Positions 33,386-42,451 are shown, counted from the stretch's first letter. The stretch is 64,000 nucleotides of DNA from Nitrososphaerota archaeon (GCA_029785825.1 JAFLYY010000001.1:1581374-1645373); one strand, 5' to 3'. The notes: generated by a model not told the origin, from the letters alone. Program-made: numbers and translations.

Positions 33386-34408
33386 TCAGGTCCTGTTGAA
33401 GAACTTAGAGAGCTCTTCCAGCCCGAGAACCAAGGTTTCTTCGTCGACTGTGAAGCAGAGCCGGAACGTCTTGGGAGCGCCGAAGAAGTCACCGGGCGAG
33501 ACGAGGACCCCTGTCTTGGCGAAGAGCTCCCTCGCCAAGGTAACCGAACCAGGGCCATTCCTGTAGCGAACTAAGCAGAACGGTGTCACCCCGATCTCGG
33601 CAGAAACTCCTTCGGTTTCGGCCAGGAACTTCCTTACGAGCCTCGTGTTGGCCGAGAGCAACTTGCGCGCGCGGTCCGCGAACCTTTGCCTGTTCTTGAG
33701 GACCTGGGTCGCAATCCACAGCGAATACTCGGAGTCGTGGCCACTCACCGACCATTTCGCGTACAACAGCCTCTTGGAACTTCGTTTGTCAGCTACTACC
33801 CACCCGACCCGGAGCCTTCCCAGGCCGAAGAACTTCGTCATGGTGCTGCAAACGACCGCGCCAGGGATCTTTCCGAAGACTGTCGCCTGCGGACCAGAAG
33901 AAGCGAATCCTTTGTAGGTCTCGTTGACGAAGACAACTGTTCCCTTCGATGCTATCCAGTCCGTGTAGCTTCCGTCCAGCAGTCGTCCCGTGGGATTATT
34001 GGGATCAGTTAGGCCGACAATCACCCCGCCCCCGCGAGAGGACGCGAGGCTGCTTGACACCTCCAGTCCGAGGGCTTTCGGCACTGTGAACATGGCGGGA
34101 TAGTTAGGCCGGGGGACCAGCGCCTTGCGACCGGCGCCAAGGGTGGAATAGACAAGGAAGATGGCCTCGGAAGCGCCTGCCGTGGGCACGACGTTTTCGG
34201 GTTCGACCCCGTAGAGGGTCGCGACCTCCTCGGCAAACTCCAGCTCGCGGAAGTGGTCGTTCTTCTCGAGACCGTAGTCGTGGTAGGCAGTGTCCACTCC
34301 CATCTCCGACAGGTCGGGCTCGCTCAGGCCGCTTGAAGAAAGATTGTACTTCGCTTTCGGCCCCAGGCCGAGCACCCAACTGAACAGTCTGTCTTCTGTG
34401 GGGTTCAA
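33386..34408 (-). CDS. Class I/II aminotransferase
   Basis: The 340-residue PLP enzyme belongs to the fold type I aminotransferases. Visible landmarks are TAGASEAIFLVY for the phosphate-binding turn, the PNNPTGRLL motif, NETYKGF with the pyridine-interacting Asp replaced by Asn or Glu, and the Schiff-base Lys in STMTKFFGLGRLRVGW. The C-terminal Arg in TFRLCFTVD binds the substrate carboxylate. It may act in histidinol-phosphate or aromatic amino-acid metabolism, but specificity cannot be read. The SemiSWEET gene lies ten bases upstream on the same strand. Confidence 0.9.
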   Translation of the reverse strand: MNPTEDRLFSWVLGLGPKAKYNLSSSGLSEPDLSEMGVDTAYHDYGLEKNDHFRELEFAEEVATLYGVEPENVVPTAGASEAIFLVYSTLGAGRKALVPRPNYPAMFTVPKALGLEVSSSLASSRGGGVIVGLTDPNNPTGRLLDGSYTDWIASKGTVVFVNETYKGFASSGPQATVFGKIPGAVVCSTMTKFFGLGRLRVGWVVADKRSSKRLLYAKWSVSGHDSEYSLWIATQVLKNRQRFADRARKLLSANTRLVRKFLAETEGVSAEIGVTPFCLVRYRNGPGSVTLARELFAKTGVLVSPGDFFGAPKTFRLCFTVDEETLVLGLEELSKFFNRT

Positions 34409-34418
34409 GTGACCACCG

Positions 34419-34703
34419 TCAGTGGACCTGTGGCGGCTGGCTGCGCATCCCGTACTTGAGCTTCACGGCGAGCAGGAGGCTGAGGAGGACGAAGTTGGTC
34501 GCATTCCAGACCGTCACCGATAGGAGCTGGAGGTAGAACCCATAGGCGAGCCAGAGGACGGTGCCTCCCAGAGAGAAGAAGTTGAAGGTCAGGCTAATCT
34601 CCTGGGCGTCCTTGAGCTTCCAGACCCTGAAGATCTGGGGGACATAGCCGGTCGCGACCATGAACCCCGCCACGAGGCCGACGAGTTCGATGCTGGAAAC
34701 CAA
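34419..34703 (-). CDS. SemiSWEET/MtN3-like transporter
   Basis: The 94-residue membrane protein is a three-helix bundle with the PQ-loop motif GYVPQIFRVWKLKDAQEIS (Pro22-Gln23) and the conserved Asn in FNFFSLGGTVLWLAYG. SemiSWEETs dimerise to form a sugar uniporter. It starts with TTG and is followed after ten bases by an aminotransferase gene, so the two may be cotranscribed. Confidence 0.9.
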   Translation of the reverse strand: MVSSIELVGLVAGFMVATGYVPQIFRVWKLKDAQEISLTFNFFSLGGTVLWLAYGFYLQLLSVTVWNATNFVLLSLLLAVKLKYGMRSQPPQVH

Positions 34704-34985
34704 TCAGTGGAGGCGCTCCAGGGTCGAGCCAAAAACATTAGGGTTCAGGGAGCGGTGTTCGATGGCGCGAACCGGAACGAGCGGCGGTCGGTGGCTCTGG
34801 CGGGCGAACTCTTCGTTTTTCGGTCTGTTTGGTGGGTTCGTCCCCCAGGTCGCTCGCTCTCTTGTACTCGGAGCAGCCAGGGTTTTCCTGCTCTTCCTCA
34901 GACGGCTTCGGGCGAGGTATTCCAGGTCGGCCACTGTCGTCTGACGAAACAGGTTTTCAACCCAAACCCTGGTGGGCTGTCTTCC

Positions 34986-35573
34986 TTGGAGCTCTCAACG
35001 CAGGGACGGAACCTCACCGCTGCCGTCGTCGGCGGGCTGGTGGTCGGGACGGCCCTGGCCTTTGTAACATTAGACGGCATTCCCCTGACCGTACTCCTCC
35101 TCCAGTACAATGGGCTGGTGGCGGCGGGATGGGTGTGGCAGCTGGTCACGTCGATAATCGTGGCACCCCCGACATGGCAGGGCGCGGTCGACGTGGGGTT
35201 CAACGCCATGGCGCTGCTCTGGCTCGACGGGTTCTTTTCTCTGGCATATAGCAAGAACCAGTACTACGGCGTCTTCTTATTGACAGCCGTCGCGGGGAAC
35301 ATTGCGAGTCTGGCTAACGGGCCCAGAGAGCTCAGCTTCGGAGCTTCGGGCGGGATCTTCGGGCTCCTCGCAGGAGTCATAACGTTCGACCTGGCCACAA
35401 ACCGGAGGCTCAACCTCGCTCTCATCGCCTGGTTCACAGTCGTCTTCGTCTTCAGCAGTTTTCTTTTCGCGCGCGTGGACTGGCTCGCCCACGTCGGAGG
35501 GGCGCTCGTCGGCCTGGCGTTAGGATATGCGGTGGGTGTCCGGAGAAGATCGGAAGAGACGAGTTCTCAGTAG
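34986..35573 (+). CDS. Rhomboid-family intramembrane serine protease
   Basis: The 195-residue, six-helix membrane protein has the rhomboid catalytic dyad. Ser121 lies in GASGGIFG on helix 4 and His169 in DWLAHVGGALVG on helix 6; an Asn in the helix 2 region DVGFNAMALLW corresponds to the oxyanion-hole position. It would cleave transmembrane substrates such as signal anchors. TTG at 34986 gives a compact six-helix core; the open frame upstream to 34707 has no membrane character and is probably not translated. Confidence 0.85.
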   Translation: MELSTQGRNLTAAVVGGLVVGTALAFVTLDGIPLTVLLLQYNGLVAAGWVWQLVTSIIVAPPTWQGAVDVGFNAMALLWLDGFFSLAYSKNQYYGVFLLTAVAGNIASLANGPRELSFGASGGIFGLLAGVITFDLATNRRLNLALIAWFTVVFVFSSFLFARVDWLAHVGGALVGLALGYAVGVRRRSEETSSQ

Positions 35574-35792
35574 CCGGCACTGGTGGGGGCTGGCCCCCCT
35601 TCATCCGAGGTCGGGTTCTAATCGGTTCAGACGTTGAACCGTGCTTTCGTTAGAGCCTCGCCGATTCTTATCGCGGCCCTCTGGCAAGGCAGTCAGGGGT
35701 CGAACGTTTGGCGGTCCGCTTCTCGCGGACGCCTGCCGGAGAACACCGCTGTTCGGCCGGGTGGGTGCTTGAGTCTTCCACCTCGCCTTCGA

Positions 35793-36845
35793 CTATGTTT
35801 GAAGAGACAAGACGTGGTTGAAGTCAACAATGGCGTTGAACGATGCGTTCGGATTTTGTTCTGTAGACCGTCTGTCGAGCGACGGTTCGGCGACCACTCG
35901 GGCCCTTGGGTACCATGTACAACTTAGCCTGATCTCCTTTTCGAGCCATTCTATCTTCTCGCGTTTCCTCCTCCAGAAGAGGTTCTCCCAGCGATAGTGG
36001 AAAGCGAGGTCCCCATACCCTGGATAACTTGCATTGAAGAAACCGAGCACCCTCTCGGCCGGGACCAGGCGCCTATCGAACAGCAGGCGCGACATGATCT
36101 TCCTCTCCCAGGGAGGGACAAGCTCGAGCGCATCGAAGAAATAGAAGTTCTCGTACAGGATTCCCTGTAGTGAGGCCGATGCCGTATAGTTTGTCTAGCT
36201 CCTTCGCGACGGCCTGTCCGGGGTAGCCCCTCAGTGCGACCTCATCGACTGCCCCATCAGCGAACTGCTCGGATATCTTCGTGACCGATTTCGCCCGGCA
36301 CCCCACCTTTAGGAGCCTGAGCTCGTCTACCTTCGATTTGGCGACGGTGCCTGGAGGCCAGAAGACTGAGTGGGTGCGCCCGTCGAACGACATTCTCTGG
36401 CCGAAGCTGAAGAACAGGTTCTCCAACATCTGTGCTGCCCTCCGGATGGTCGCGTTCTGGAGGGCGATGTATATCATCAAAGACTCGTAGAGGGAGTTTG
36501 CTGCGCGGGGTTCATCCCCCTCCATCGCCTGATGGGACCCCGAAGACGCTCGTCGCCAGCGTATCTCGTCGTGAACTCCGAGATATCCTAATCGAAGTTG
36601 AACATCCAGCGGACCTCCGCCACTAGTTCGTCGAAGTACTCCTGGTTCAGGCTGTCTCTCGAAAAGACAGCCAACCTCGCGCTAGGCCTGCTGGTCGTCC
36701 CTTCGTTCCTGAACTTGAGGCCTGGGGCTTCCCCCTTCCAAAGCATGGTCGCCCAACAGCGCCCCTCCTCCCATGTGGTGTTGGAAGAAGGGAAGTGTGA
36801 GGGTTTGTGGAAGTTGGCGCCGAAGTTGTATGGGGGACGAGGCAT
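35793..36845 (-). pseudogene. Broken HhH-GPD family DNA glycosylase (AlkA/OGG-like)
   Basis: Three consecutive minus-strand segments together make one archaeal 3-methyladenine/8-oxoguanine glycosylase-like protein. The N-terminal part starts at ATG 36845 (MPRPPYNFGANFHKP) and reads to an in-frame TAG at 36588-36590. The same frame continues with DISEFTTRYAGDERLRGPIRRWRGM. The frame then shifts near 36495-36512 to NSLYESLMIYIALQNATIRR and on to the hairpin LDKLYGIG, and shifts again near 36168-36182 to GILYENFYFFDALELVPPWERKIMSRLLFD. Three independent lesions argue for true decay rather than one sequencing error. It lies 32 bases downstream of the deoxyribosyltransferase-like gene. Confidence 0.75.
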
Positions 36846-36877
36846 CAGGAGGAGGGACTTGTTCTCGGAAAGGTTCG

Positions 36878-37795
36878 TCAAGAGATGATTGTCTGTCCGA
36901 GTTCGCTCGCCGAACCGCACAGTTTCGAACCCACCAGGGACTGCTCGATCATCAGGTTGACCCGGCTTCCGAGGTCCCCCAGCGTCCTTGTGTCAGTCCG
37001 CAGACCAAACACCGGCTTGTACTTTGAGTATGCATAACCGCAGTCCCAGGCGAGCTCGCTGTTACAGTCAGAGCCCTCCAGCAGGGCGACCAAGGCATCG
37101 CATTCGTTCAGGGACCGAACCTTCTCCCTGAAAAGGGCCGGCCAAACATCTTCTCGCCCCGACGTGAGATTCTCCCTGACACCTTTCGCCCCTGGAGGGA
37201 ACTTGACGTCGAGACCCAGGGCGGAGAGGTTTCGCTTGAGTTCTTTGGTGGACTTCCACTCTGTAGCCGTGAAGTATGGTGCTGTAAGGTGCACCTTGTG
37301 TATGCTTCTCCGCAAGGTGGGAGGTGCGTAGTAGGTCTTGGTAACACCCGATTCGTCAATCTTTGCTATGGCACGGGCCACCTGGTTCCGAAGGGCACCG
37401 AAATCGCCGCACGTTGTGCTTTCGAACAGGCACTCCTTCAGAAGGGGGTTCAGCGAGCCCCGGATGTCCGTCCTCAGGCACAGGACGAGCTTGTCCCTCG
37501 CATAGGCGTATCCTGTCTCCCAGGCCGTCCCCGAACTCACTTCCCCAGCCGCACCCTCGCCAAGCATGACGACCCCCTGAGAGATATCGACGCCCTCTCT
37601 GTCGGAGATGAAGACCGCCTTCCGCAGGTCGCCTCCCGGAGGGTTGGCCCGCAGGGCCCCCTCCGACTCATGCCCTGGGTTGTAGACACCGGCCCCCGCT
37701 TCGCTGAGAAGAGACTCCACCTGCTCGTCCCACCATCTGCCTTGGACTGTGAACAAACCACCCCCGTTCAGGTAGAACCTAACCTTGCTTGGCAC
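36878..37795 (-). CDS. Tandem nucleoside 2-deoxyribosyltransferase-like protein
   Basis: The 305-residue cytosolic protein contains two copies of the nucleoside 2-deoxyribosyltransferase fold. The first ends in SSGTAWETGYAYARDKLVLCLRTD, with the usual catalytic-type Glu. The second has NSELAWDCGYAYSKYKPVFGLRTD, with Asp in its place. Family enzymes exchange bases between deoxynucleosides; related folds also occur as NAD- or nucleotide-cleaving effectors. Fusion of an apparently active and a divergent copy is unusual and suggests a pseudo-dimer. It is followed by the broken DNA glycosylase gene, hinting at a former base-salvage or repair pair. Confidence 0.78.
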   Translation of the reverse strand: MPSKVRFYLNGGGLFTVQGRWWDEQVESLLSEAGAGVYNPGHESEGALRANPPGGDLRKAVFISDREGVDISQGVVMLGEGAAGEVSSGTAWETGYAYARDKLVLCLRTDIRGSLNPLLKECLFESTTCGDFGALRNQVARAIAKIDESGVTKTYYAPPTLRRSIHKVHLTAPYFTATEWKSTKELKRNLSALGLDVKFPPGAKGVRENLTSGREDVWPALFREKVRSLNECDALVALLEGSDCNSELAWDCGYAYSKYKPVFGLRTDTRTLGDLGSRVNLMIEQSLVGSKLCGSASELGQTIIS

Positions 37796-37883
37796 CGATA
37801 GTTCACGACTCGAAGATTATTTCAGTATTGCCGCGGGCTGCCCTGGCATAACCCGGCTGAAGACCGTCGGCCAGGCACGTTCT

Positions 37884-38303
37884 TCATGCTGGCCCCGAGG
37901 AAGCCGAGGTGCTCTGAAACTCCTTCTCCTCCCACATGTCATACGCTGTCGCCGAAGACGATGCCTGGGTGACGATAGCCAAAGCGGTCGCAACGTGCAT
38001 GAGGCTTAGTGCACCCACGAAAGCGCCACCCCAAGAGAGCATCAACCCGACTCCAAGGACTATCCCTAGAGCCACTTGGAAGAGGGCCAGATACCATGTC
38101 GCCCTCGTGATTCGTTTGATCCTGCTGGGGCATGACGAGCGGGCAGCACCTCTGTAGACCTCAAAGGCCAGGCCGAGGATCACCAGAGCTGTGCTGACAT
38201 GGACAGCGAGGTTCACCTCGTCCCCCAGCGGCGAAAAGAGGATGAAAATTATCTGGAAGAAAGCGACCCAGATTATCAGGTACATCGGCTTCCAGAGCTC
38301 CAT
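37884..38303 (-). CDS. Four-helix membrane protein
   Basis: The 139-residue protein has four hydrophobic helices (beginning MYLIIWVAFFQIIFILF). A basic loop RGAARSSCPSRIKRITRATW and a polar tail are also present. It resembles cytochrome b561-like or DUF-type four-helix proteins, with conserved-looking His in VHVSTALV and LMHVATALA that might bind heme; this is speculative. ATG at 38303 follows a TATA-like ctttaaag (rc, 38326-38333) at leaderless spacing, so an upstream start at 38414 is rejected. Confidence 0.65.
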   Translation of the reverse strand: MELWKPMYLIIWVAFFQIIFILFSPLGDEVNLAVHVSTALVILGLAFEVYRGAARSSCPSRIKRITRATWYLALFQVALGIVLGVGLMLSWGGAFVGALSLMHVATALAIVTQASSSATAYDMWEEKEFQSTSASSGPA

Positions 38304-38505
38304 GGCGTAGGAGATGCGTGCTTCGTGCTTTAAAGGCGAAAGGGCCAGCGACTCCCGCTCGTCTTGGTTATCGAAGGCGTGATGTTCGCTTTCACCTTTG
38401 GACTTCCACTGCAACTTTCGTCAGCTCCGACCGTTGGGAGCTGCCGGGCCGTTGCTCCAGCCGTGGCGCTCGCTTTTTCTATGGCCCGGAGCCGGTTTCT
38501 TGGAG

Positions 38506-38910
38506 ATGCGGTTCGAAGAGACGAAGGAGTTCGAAGGAGACGCGACAGAAGTCTGGAAGCGGGCTTCTGCCGTCACCGAGATCCCAAAGTATTGGCGTGG
38601 GACTCGGACGCTTGAGGTGACGGGCGAGAGCCGAGGCGCGGCGCGCGTCAAGATCAGATTCGCATTCGGCGGATCAGGAGAGGCAGACATCTCCACTGAC
38701 GAAGCGAAGCGGGTGCTTACGATCGACTACACGGCAGGTCCATTCACAGGGAAGCAGACGGTCGAAGTAGCCGACAGAAAAATAATCACCGTGTGGGATG
38801 TGAAGTTCAGGGGAGCCTTTCGCCTCGTGTCGAGATGGAACGAAAAGCACTTCAAGTCGGGAACGGCGCATGCTTTGGAGAGGCTTACGAATCCTGGGAA
38901 CCAGGCCTGA
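38506..38910 (+). CDS. SRPBCC-family protein
   Basis: The 134-residue protein has the helix-grip pattern: MRFEETKEFEGDATEVWKRAS, then EIPKYWRGTRTLEV, a set of beta strands and a C-terminal helix NEKHFKSGTAHALERL. It resembles ligand-binding SRPBCC proteins and the homologue at 32562-32981, although the two are clearly divergent. The ligand is unknown. ATG at 38506 is preceded by a weak purine-rich ribosome-binding site (ggag). Confidence 0.8.
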   Translation: MRFEETKEFEGDATEVWKRASAVTEIPKYWRGTRTLEVTGESRGAARVKIRFAFGGSGEADISTDEAKRVLTIDYTAGPFTGKQTVEVADRKIITVWDVKFRGAFRLVSRWNEKHFKSGTAHALERLTNPGNQA

Positions 38911-39051
38911 CGGTCGACTGGTTGCGCCCCTTCCTGTGAAACCGCGAGCTGATTGTATGGATACCTTCACCAAAGACCTGACCTGTTCAAGAACGAAACG
39001 CCCAACGCTTAATATCCAACCCGGAAGAGCCTCCGCGAAGGCTGCCATCGA

Positions 39052-39807
39052 TTGTTCCTGGCCAAAAGCGCAAGCACAACCGAATGGAGAGCCATCTCCG
39101 CTGCCGTCAAGACCCTAGTCGAGGAGGCAACCTTCGACGCGACAAGCGAAGGTTTGACATTCAGGGCCATGGACCCGTCTCATGTAGCTCTGGTCGACCT
39201 CACCCTACCTAATTCGTCTTTTTCCTCTTACTCTTGCCAGAAACCCACCAAGTTCAGCGTCAGGGTCGAAGACCTAGTGAAGCTCGTCGGAAGAGGCGAT
39301 TCTAGAGACAGTCTCGAGATTCGTGATACCGAAGAAGACAGCCTGGCTTTCACCTTTCAGAACGGATACAAGCGCGAGTTCACTATCCACCTGATAGAAA
39401 GCACTGCTGCCTCTGCCCCTCTGCCAAAGCTCGAGTTGGAGACAAAAGCCACCCTCACGAAGTCGATACTAGACAAGATCCTCGCAGATATGTCAGTGGT
39501 GGCCGACCAGGTCACGATTCAGGCGACCAAGGACAAACTCACTTTCAGTGGCAAGTCTGACATTGGAAAAGCCGATGTGTCTTTGAGTAAGAACGATGCG
39601 GACGTGCTGAAACTTGAGTCTTCTGCAGACAGCAAAGCGTCGTTCAGCATCGAATATATTCAAAGCATCTTGAAAGCGCTTTCCAGTATCGCAGATACCG
39701 TGGACTTGGCGTACAGCTCGAAGAAACCGCTCGTGCTAACCTTCGCCCTCAATTCACAGGGAGCTAAGCTTCTTTTCTATCTGGCTCCCAGAGTTAGCAG
39801 CGACTAA
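39052..39807 (+). CDS. pcn: Sliding clamp PCNA
   Basis: PCNA encircles DNA and tethers PolD, ligase and FEN1. The 251-residue product has the usual two-domain, six-fold-pseudosymmetric organisation. The N-terminal part contains EATFDATSEGLTFRAMDPSHVALVDL, an interdomain connector runs around residues 115-130, and the C-terminal block is KKPLVLTFALNSQGAKLLFYLAPR. A single clamp gene implies a homotrimer as in euryarchaea and Nitrososphaerota. It starts with TTG; a TATA-like cttaatat at 39009-39016 is 36 bases upstream. The PolD subunit at the right edge ends in a PIP box. Confidence 0.97.
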   Translation: MFLAKSASTTEWRAISAAVKTLVEEATFDATSEGLTFRAMDPSHVALVDLTLPNSSFSSYSCQKPTKFSVRVEDLVKLVGRGDSRDSLEIRDTEEDSLAFTFQNGYKREFTIHLIESTAASAPLPKLELETKATLTKSILDKILADMSVVADQVTIQATKDKLTFSGKSDIGKADVSLSKNDADVLKLESSADSKASFSIEYIQSILKALSSIADTVDLAYSSKKPLVLTFALNSQGAKLLFYLAPRVSSD

Positions 39808-39918
39808 CTGCCATTCTGGCCGCACTCCAGCCGCTTGGGGAAGCCTGAGCCCCAGATCAGGACGACGCTGCCTTTTCGGTTCCTTCACTGAATTCCCGCT
39901 CGTGGGGTCAGGCAAGCT

Positions 39919-41634
39919 TCAGCGGGGGCCGGCGGAGGAGGAGCCCCTTTGCATCCTCCTAGCCAGTGCGTAAGCCACGGCGACCATCGCGGTCAAAACC
40001 GCTATCGCCAGGGTCGAGAACGGGAACTCTGATATCCCATGGCCGCTCGTGGCGCTCGCGGTCGAGCTGCTCGTCGTGGACGAGCGCACGGTCGTGGTAT
40101 GACTGGTCGTCGTCTGGGTTGACGAAGTCGATGTGCTGGTGGTAACCGAGCTCGAGGTCGATGTCGTTATCGTGGAAGTCGTGGAGAGGGTGGTCGACGT
40201 GGTACTGGTCGAAGACGTAGTAACCGAAGTGGTACTCGTCGAAGATGTGGTGATCGTCCCGGATACTGTGCTCCCTGAGGTGTAATTGACACCGCCGTTT
40301 ACTATCCAAAGGTTCTGCCCCCCTCCTGCGACAGGTGGGACGGTCACCGTAGTATTCCAGAAGCCCTCGGCGTTGGCGGTGGTGCCGCTACCCATCTCGA
40401 CCGCGGTGGAGAGGCGCGTCCCTATCCAGAAAGTGACAGTAGAACCTGCGTATGAGTTGTTCCCCGCGATGTAAAGCGTCCCGCCGACCTGGGCCTTGAC
40501 TGGGGGAAGATCCTTCACGGTAATCGAGCCGACTGTCCCAGTGGTCCCCGTGTCGTTGCCGTAAAGCTGGCCTTTGACTAAAGCCCCATCCGTGGTGTCG
40601 ACCGGCTTCCCCGAGGAACTGTAAGACACGATTTCAGCTATCCCACGGCTGAACTCCTTGAACACCGGTGAGTTCAGGGCCTCCTGGTTGGCGTTGATGA
40701 CGGTACCTGGGTGGCTGGCGTTGACCGCGAAGAGGAGAATGGGGATGGCGACATATGGACCGTAGGGCGCGGAGGGATTGATCACCTGCCTAGTGTCGAC
40801 CATGGGGCATGTCCCGGAGGCGTAGAGTCCATGGGCGGTACATCCGGCGGTGAACGAACCACTCCCTGTTGGGACGCTCTTGATCCACATGACTGTGGTG
40901 GTTGTGTTGACCCCGAGCCACGGATGAGTCGTGTAGGTGGCGTTGATGTCCACATAGCTGTTGGCCGGGAACCCTCCCCCACTCACGGTGACTGCAGCCC
41001 CGGCAGGCCCCATCGTAGTGCTGAAGAATACAGCGACAAGCCCCGGCTGAGGATTGACGGTGCCGAGGGTTGAAGCCACGGCCCCTGTGGAGCCATCGTA
41101 GATTTTGACGAAGTGGTACGAGCCGCTGATGGCTATGGCGATGGGTCCCGCGACGACTGGGACCCCGGACCTCGTGGAGCCGATGTAGAAGGTCTCTGTC
41201 TTGCCCAGCCCGACGCTCCCAGAGACCGCCTTCCAGGCATCGGTGGTATTGCTGAAATCGGCGGTGTTGAAAGTGGGCCCGTACTGGACATCATTGGTCC
41301 CGATATCGGCGAACCCGTTGGTGCTCATGTAGAGCTGGAACTGGGCGCCCGAGAAGGTCACGCCCGCCAGGTCGATGGCGAAGACCCCGGCTGGCGAGAG
41401 AGCGACGCCGTCCTTAGAGGTCACCAGGCTGCTACCGGCTATCACCGACTCGTTGGATGAAGCGATGTTGAGCGCCGAGGGACGGGGAACGGAATTCACG
41501 TCCCCTATCTGGGCGTTTCCAGTGGACGCATGGGTGGTGCCTGCGGAGATAGCAGGCAGAAGGGCAGAGAAGACAAGGATGAGTGCGATGGATGACCCCG
41601 ACAGGCGAAGCCGCCCGGCGGTCGGGCCGTTCAT
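39919..41634 (-). CDS. Secreted Ser/Thr-rich surface protein with C-terminal EFP anchor
   Basis: The 571-residue protein has an N-terminal signal peptide (LSGSSIALILVFSALLPAIS), about 420 residues of extracellular beta-sandwich sequence with IPT/Ig-like character (GAAVTVSGGGFPANSYVDI) and at least eight N-glycosylation sequons. A Thr/Ser-only stalk (about residues 460-530) follows. The tail is ISEFPFSTLAIAVLTAMVAVAY plus ARRMQRG. The layout matches a cell-surface or S-layer-associated protein held by its C-terminal helix, and it shares the EFP tail with the protein at 26350-27891. Confidence 0.8.
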   Translation of the reverse strand: MNGPTAGRLRLSGSSIALILVFSALLPAISAGTTHASTGNAQIGDVNSVPRPSALNIASSNESVIAGSSLVTSKDGVALSPAGVFAIDLAGVTFSGAQFQLYMSTNGFADIGTNDVQYGPTFNTADFSNTTDAWKAVSGSVGLGKTETFYIGSTRSGVPVVAGPIAIAISGSYHFVKIYDGSTGAVASTLGTVNPQPGLVAVFFSTTMGPAGAAVTVSGGGFPANSYVDINATYTTHPWLGVNTTTTVMWIKSVPTGSGSFTAGCTAHGLYASGTCPMVDTRQVINPSAPYGPYVAIPILLFAVNASHPGTVINANQEALNSPVFKEFSRGIAEIVSYSSSGKPVDTTDGALVKGQLYGNDTGTTGTVGSITVKDLPPVKAQVGGTLYIAGNNSYAGSTVTFWIGTRLSTAVEMGSGTTANAEGFWNTTVTVPPVAGGGQNLWIVNGGVNYTSGSTVSGTITTSSTSTTSVTTSSTSTTSTTLSTTSTITTSTSSSVTTSTSTSSTQTTTSHTTTVRSSTTSSSTASATSGHGISEFPFSTLAIAVLTAMVAVAYALARRMQRGSSSAGPR

Positions 41635-41781
41635 GTAGAGATGTGAGAAGCAGGCGTCCTTTAACGCTTGTCTTCGACGCTTATCTTGGGAACGGCTATG
41701 CCGGAAGCTCTGAGGTCGTCTTCGGCCGAGCCAAGCTTAAATGCACGGGAGGAAACGGGGGCAATCCGCTTCAGTGAGAAG

Positions 41782-42060
41782 TTGAAGTTTCCAAAAGAGA
41801 TTCGCAGGAACTGCCCTTGGTGCAACAAGCACACCATACATTCCGTGTCGCTCTACAAGAGAGGGAAGGAACGCGCAGGATCGTGGGGTGCCAGGAGGCA
41901 GGCCGGCAGGAAGCGCGGTTACGGTGGACAAAAGTTCCCCGAACTGATACGCACGGCCAAAACCACCAAGAAGGCGACTTTGAGGCTGAAATGCCGGGAG
42001 TGCAACCGCGAGATGATGACCGATGGAATCAGGCTGAGGAAGGCGGAGATAGCGGCGTGA
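41782..42060 (+). CDS. rpl44e: 50S ribosomal protein L44e
   Basis: The 92-residue product begins KFPKEIRRNCPWCNKHTIH and ends with LKCRECNREMMTDGIRLRKAEI, giving the zinc pairs CPWC (11-14) and CREC. It is a component of the large subunit near the E site. TTG at 41782 was chosen because L44e proteins start with this KFPKE segment, and TATA-like cttaaatg lies at 41736-41743. The stop codon overlaps the GTG start of the S27e gene, as is common in archaea. Confidence 0.95.
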   Translation: MKFPKEIRRNCPWCNKHTIHSVSLYKRGKERAGSWGARRQAGRKRGYGGQKFPELIRTAKTTKKATLRLKCRECNREMMTDGIRLRKAEIAA

Positions 42061-42254
42061 AGCGCGACAGGGAGCCCATCCCCAAGACGAGGAGTGCCTT
42101 CCTGCTCGTCAAGTGCCCTGACTGTGGAGAGGAGAGGATACTCTTCTCGAACGCGGCAAAGGATGTGGGATGCCAAGGGTGCGGGAGGAAACTCGCCGAG
42201 AGCCGTGGCGGCAAGTCTGTGGTCCTTGCCACTATCGTGAAGCGACTGGGTTAA
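42057..42254 (+). CDS. rps27e: 30S ribosomal protein S27e
   Basis: The 65-residue product is S27e, with its C4 zinc ribbon Cys20/Cys23 (KCPDCG) and Cys39/Cys42 (GCQGCG) and the family end SVVLATIVKRLG. It uses a GTG start overlapping the L44e stop (GTGA), so translation is coupled. It is followed by aIF2-alpha and Nop10, a conserved archaeal translation cluster. Confidence 0.95.
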   Translation: MKRDREPIPKTRSAFLLVKCPDCGEERILFSNAAKDVGCQGCGRKLAESRGGKSVVLATIVKRLG

Positions 42255-42451
42255 GCCAGCCGCCCAGTTCTAGGCATCGAAGAACTTCAATCAGCAATGC
42301 GCCGTGGCGTATCCTGAGGACGCAAGTATGCCCTGGGACTGCTCCCAGAGGGTCGGACGGATTGTAGCACTTTATGATTTAGACGATGATGGTGCGGCAG
42401 GGGGCCATCTCGGACCAAAACGACAAATACCACTAAAATCCTCGACTTCAC

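Noticed and set aside
34707-34985. N-terminal extension of the rhomboid gene
   Set aside because: The frame is open but lacks membrane or domain character, and homology starts after 34986, so it is treated as untranslated.
35600-35640. T-loop-like GGGTTCTAATC between the rhomboid and glycosylase genes
   Set aside because: Stem pairing fails after one base pair and the surrounding sequence has no tRNA arms.
40080-40260. Repetitive low-complexity DNA that could be taken for a satellite repeat
   Set aside because: It encodes the Thr/Ser stalk of the secreted protein and the repeats follow codon triplets, so it is explained as coding sequence.
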